The position numbers and the translations under genes are program-made. Shown here one piece after another: positions 5,846-7,069 of a stretch of DNA of 7,069 nucleotides (position 1 is its first letter; each line of letters opens with the position of its first letter). The DNA is from Clostridia bacterium (GTDB lineage Bacteria > Bacillota > Clostridia > Christensenellales > Maliibacteriaceae), in assembly GCA_017935825.1 (NCBI GenBank), contig JAGBGW010000186.1:1-7069 (forward strand), read 5' to 3'. The notes beneath the pieces are model-generated. The model saw only the letters and a program-made list of their open reading frames with translations. It ran no database searches and was not told the origin of the DNA.

Positions 5846-6651
5846 GCTTCCACCTCCTGCACCGCCTGTGCGTACAGTTCGTCCGTCAAAACGCTCTGAT
5901 GCCACACATTGTTGTGTTCCATGAAGGAAACGCCCTTGCCTTTGACCGTCTTTGCAAGGATCACCGTGGGTTTGGTGCTTTGTTTTGCCTGTTCAAATGC
6001 GGAAAGGATCTGCTCCATATCGTGTCCGTCGATAGAGAGCACGTCCCAGCCGAAGGCGCGCCACTTATCGTCCAGCGGTTCCATGGGCAGAATGTCCGTG
6101 GCGCCCGAGGACTGGAAGCCATTGACGTCCACGATGGCGGTCAGATTGTCCGCACCGATGGCGGGCGCCTGCATGACAGCCTCCCAGACAGTGCCTTCGT
6201 TGAGCTCACCGTCGCCAAGGATGACGTAAACGCGGCTGCCCGTGTTCTTCACTTTCAGATAATGCGCCATGCCAAGCCCGATACCAAGACCATTGCCCAG
6301 GGAACCTGCAGTCATGTCCACGCCGGGGGTCTTGCCCAACGTCATATGTCCCTGCAGCACTCCGCCAAGGTGACGGAAGCGCGCATACTCCGCCCGATCC
6401 ACGATGCCCATATCCGCCAGCACTGCGTAGACGGAAGGACAGGCATGCCCTTTGGACAGGATGAACCGATCGCGCAGCGCCCAATCGGGGTTATTTTCAT
6501 CAAAGCGCATCACATGATAATACAACGCCGTGACGATATCGATGCAGGACAGCGCAGGACCTGCGTGCGCCGCACGACCCGATGCGTGGCACAGGTCGAG
6601 GATCTCACGTCGAAGCGATTTTGCCTTTTTTTCCAACTGTTTTACATCCAA
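5842..6651 (-). CDS. Transketolase, N-terminal (TPP diphosphate-binding) subunit, TTG start
   Basis: A 269-residue first gene of the operon. It binds the diphosphate end of thiamine diphosphate and Mg2+. Seen: LSKGHACPSVYAVLADMG (65-82), LQGHM (99-103), TPGVDMTAGSLGNGLGIGLGMA (108-129), and the TPP/metal motif GDGELNEG (146-153) leading to VDVN177. MEPLDDKWRAFGWDVLSIDGHD is also typical. No ATG fits: the frame stays open to 6864, but those residues look non-coding and include the promoter. The only good ribosome site, GGAGG at 6661-6665, sits nine bases before TTG at 6651, giving (M)DVKQLEKKAK, a start typical of the family. A GTG at 6657 is only three bases from it. The usual GHPGG near residue 29 is replaced by AHAGP, keeping H29. 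The stop overlaps the next gene by 4 bp. Confidence 0.92.
   Translation of the reverse strand: MDVKQLEKKAKSLRREILDLCHASGRAAHAGPALSCIDIVTALYYHVMRFDENNPDWALRDRFILSKGHACPSVYAVLADMGIVDRAEYARFRHLGGVLQGHMTLGKTPGVDMTAGSLGNGLGIGLGMAHYLKVKNTGSRVYVILGDGELNEGTVWEAVMQAPAIGADNLTAIVDVNGFQSSGATDILPMEPLDDKWRAFGWDVLSIDGHDMEQILSAFEQAKQSTKPTVILAKTVKGKGVSFMEHNNVWHQSVLTDELYAQAVQEVEA
5849..5857 (-). promoter_or_regulatory. Ribosome binding site deciding the start of the transketolase C-terminal subunit
   Basis: AGGAGGTGG on the minus strand ends four bases before ATGATG. It lies inside the last codons of the upstream gene (QEVEA), supports the start at 5845, and explains the Gly/Ser-rich false extension in longer frames. 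Confidence 0.85.
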
Positions 6652-6660
6652 TTTCACACA

Positions 6661-6665
6661 CCTCC
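6661..6665 (-). promoter_or_regulatory. Ribosome binding site deciding the TTG start of the transketolase N-terminal subunit
   Basis: GGAGG on the minus strand (within CGGAGGTG), nine bases before TTG at 6651 and three before GTG at 6657. Spacing favours TTG. The nearby ATG is out of frame and runs into TAA at once. Confidence 0.7.
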
Positions 6666-6695
6666 GATGTGTTTGTTCCGTGTTCCTTCCCTTTG

Positions 6696-6724
6696 AGTGT
6701 ACAGATTTTTCCTGTTGTTGTAAA
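6696..6724 (-). promoter_or_regulatory. Predicted sigma-A promoter of the transketolase operon
   Basis: On the minus strand: -35 TTTACA (6719-6724), a 17-bp spacer, -10 TACACT (6696-6701). This would give a leader of about 38 nt to the TTG start. A second -10-like TACAAT lies further upstream (6738-6743) but has no good -35. No riboswitch-like structure was seen in the leader. Confidence 0.55.
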
Positions 6725-6835
6725 GTTCCCATTTTATATTGTAGTGTCCAGGCCTGTCTCGACCGCCCAAAAACCAATCGTTTACGCAATGGGCAGGTCC
6801 GTTCACTACGATGTTTGATCTGATCCTTTATTCTG

Positions 6836-6918
6836 TAGGGATCGACGCCCTCGTCGATCCGCAAAACAACACAGATCCATCAAACGATTTCGGAGCGATG
6901 AGGGCATCGCTCCCTACA
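6836..6918. repeat. Inverted pair of 27-bp TGTAGGGA hairpin units
   Basis: The left unit is 6836-6862 in frame TGTAGGGA...; the right unit is its inverted counterpart ending TCCCTACA at 6918. Each folds into a 9-bp stem: GGATCGACG-CCCT-CGTCGATCC (6839-6860) and GGAGCGATG-AGGG-CATCGCTCC (6892-6913). The units differ at four positions, which form two compensated base pairs. The spacer between the stems is about 30 bp. It sits between the operon leader and the incoming right-hand gene. Confidence 0.8.
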
Positions 6919-6933
6919 TATCTTTTTCCAAAC

Positions 6934-6962
6934 AAAAAGGAATGATTTCATTCATTCCTTTT
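6934..6962 (-). terminator. Rho-independent terminator of the right-hand gene
   Basis: An 11-bp stem AAAAGGAATGA/TCATTCCTTTT (6952-6962 with 6935-6945), a 6-nt loop, then TTTTT on the minus strand. The left arm of the minus-strand hairpin encodes the last codons (K-R-N-E) of the gene ending at 6948, so the terminator is built into the coding end. The A/T flanks make it potentially bidirectional. Confidence 0.8.
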
Positions 6963-7069
6963 AATATAGTATATTTGAAAATCCTTTTTCGTTTTTTCAC
7001 AATAAGAAATCACATGTTTTGTTCCTTTAGACTCTCCATTCCAAAAGATCAAAACGTAGTCCGCATGAT
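6948..7069 (-). CDS. Probable SLOG/DUF2493-type protein, last 39 residues (5' end outside window)
   Basis: A minus-strand frame enters from the right edge (first full codon at 7067) and ends in TGA at 6950-6948. The tail contains ADYVLIFWNGESKGTKHV then ISYCEKTKKDFQIYYI. The pattern hydrophobic strand - W(D/N)GxSxGTxH - helix - strand is what I know from the C-terminal half of SLOG Rossmann-like proteins of the DUF2493/YspA kind, thought to bind nucleotides or nucleotide-derived ligands. The N-terminal glycine-rich loop would lie outside the window. Other frames here stop quickly, and the end coincides with a terminator, both supporting a real gene. Function of this member is not known; a related DprA/TIR-adjacent SLOG subfamily is possible. 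Confidence 0.68.
   Translation of the reverse strand, partial: HADYVLIFWNGESKGTKHVISYCEKTKKDFQIYYIKRNE

Noticed and set aside
4826..5899. 357-codon open frame on the + strand
   Set aside because: Antisense to the transketolase C-terminal subunit, with His/Ala-rich composition and no family resemblance.
5846..5905. 20-residue extension of the transketolase C-terminal subunit
   Set aside because: It is the upstream gene's sequence in another frame and includes the translated ribosome site; the ATGA overlap start is better supported.
5899..6696. 265-codon open frame on the + strand
   Set aside because: Antisense to the transketolase N-terminal subunit; the minus strand carries all the conserved motifs.
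6652..6864. 71-residue N-terminal extension of the transketolase N-terminal subunit
   Set aside because: The added residues run through the predicted promoter, ribosome site and part of a hairpin repeat and resemble nothing in the family.

Overview
The window looks like chromosomal DNA of a strictly anaerobic, gut-type member of the Clostridia (Oscillospiraceae/Christensenellales-like). This is inferred from a clostridial pyruvate:ferredoxin oxidoreductase, a split two-subunit transketolase, AGGAGG-type ribosome binding sites, moderate-to-high GC genes and intergenic spaces packed with small palindromic repeats. The species cannot be named from sequence alone.

Layout, left to right. (1) 1-2192, + strand: the C-terminal ~729 residues of pyruvate:ferredoxin oxidoreductase (nifJ/por), closed by a strong terminator at 2212-2245. 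(2) 2246-3056: a repeat-rich stretch around a small minus-strand DUF559-type endonuclease-fold gene (2477-2845). Near-identical 50-bp inverted repeats lie on either side of this gene. (3) 3057-4331, minus strand: a secreted lipoprotein of unknown function with its own promoter. (4) 4332-4906: no gene; a promoter and a cluster of repeats and hairpins. (5) 4907-6651, minus strand: a two-gene operon for split transketolase, N-terminal subunit first, then C-terminal subunit, joined by an ATGA overlap, with a promoter at 6696-6724. (6) 6652-6947: the operon leader, a possible insertion-sequence end and a paired-hairpin repeat. (7) 6948-7069, minus strand: the last 39 codons of a gene entering from the right, probably a SLOG-type protein, with a terminator built into its 3' end.

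The metabolic genes are ordinary central carbon enzymes: PFOR makes acetyl-CoA and reduced ferredoxin from pyruvate, and transketolase shuffles two-carbon units in the non-oxidative pentose phosphate pathway. Apart from the two transketolase subunits, nothing links the genes functionally.

The less ordinary content is intergenic. A 32-bp sequence occurs five times without gaps, always in the same orientation. Three of the copies sit 14-18 bp before a composite element made of two inverted repeat units, and each unit carries its own small hairpins. Several hairpins differ by base changes on both arms that keep the pairing, which points to selection or mobility acting at the structure level. The DUF559 gene lies inside this array and may belong to it. 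That last link is a hypothesis.
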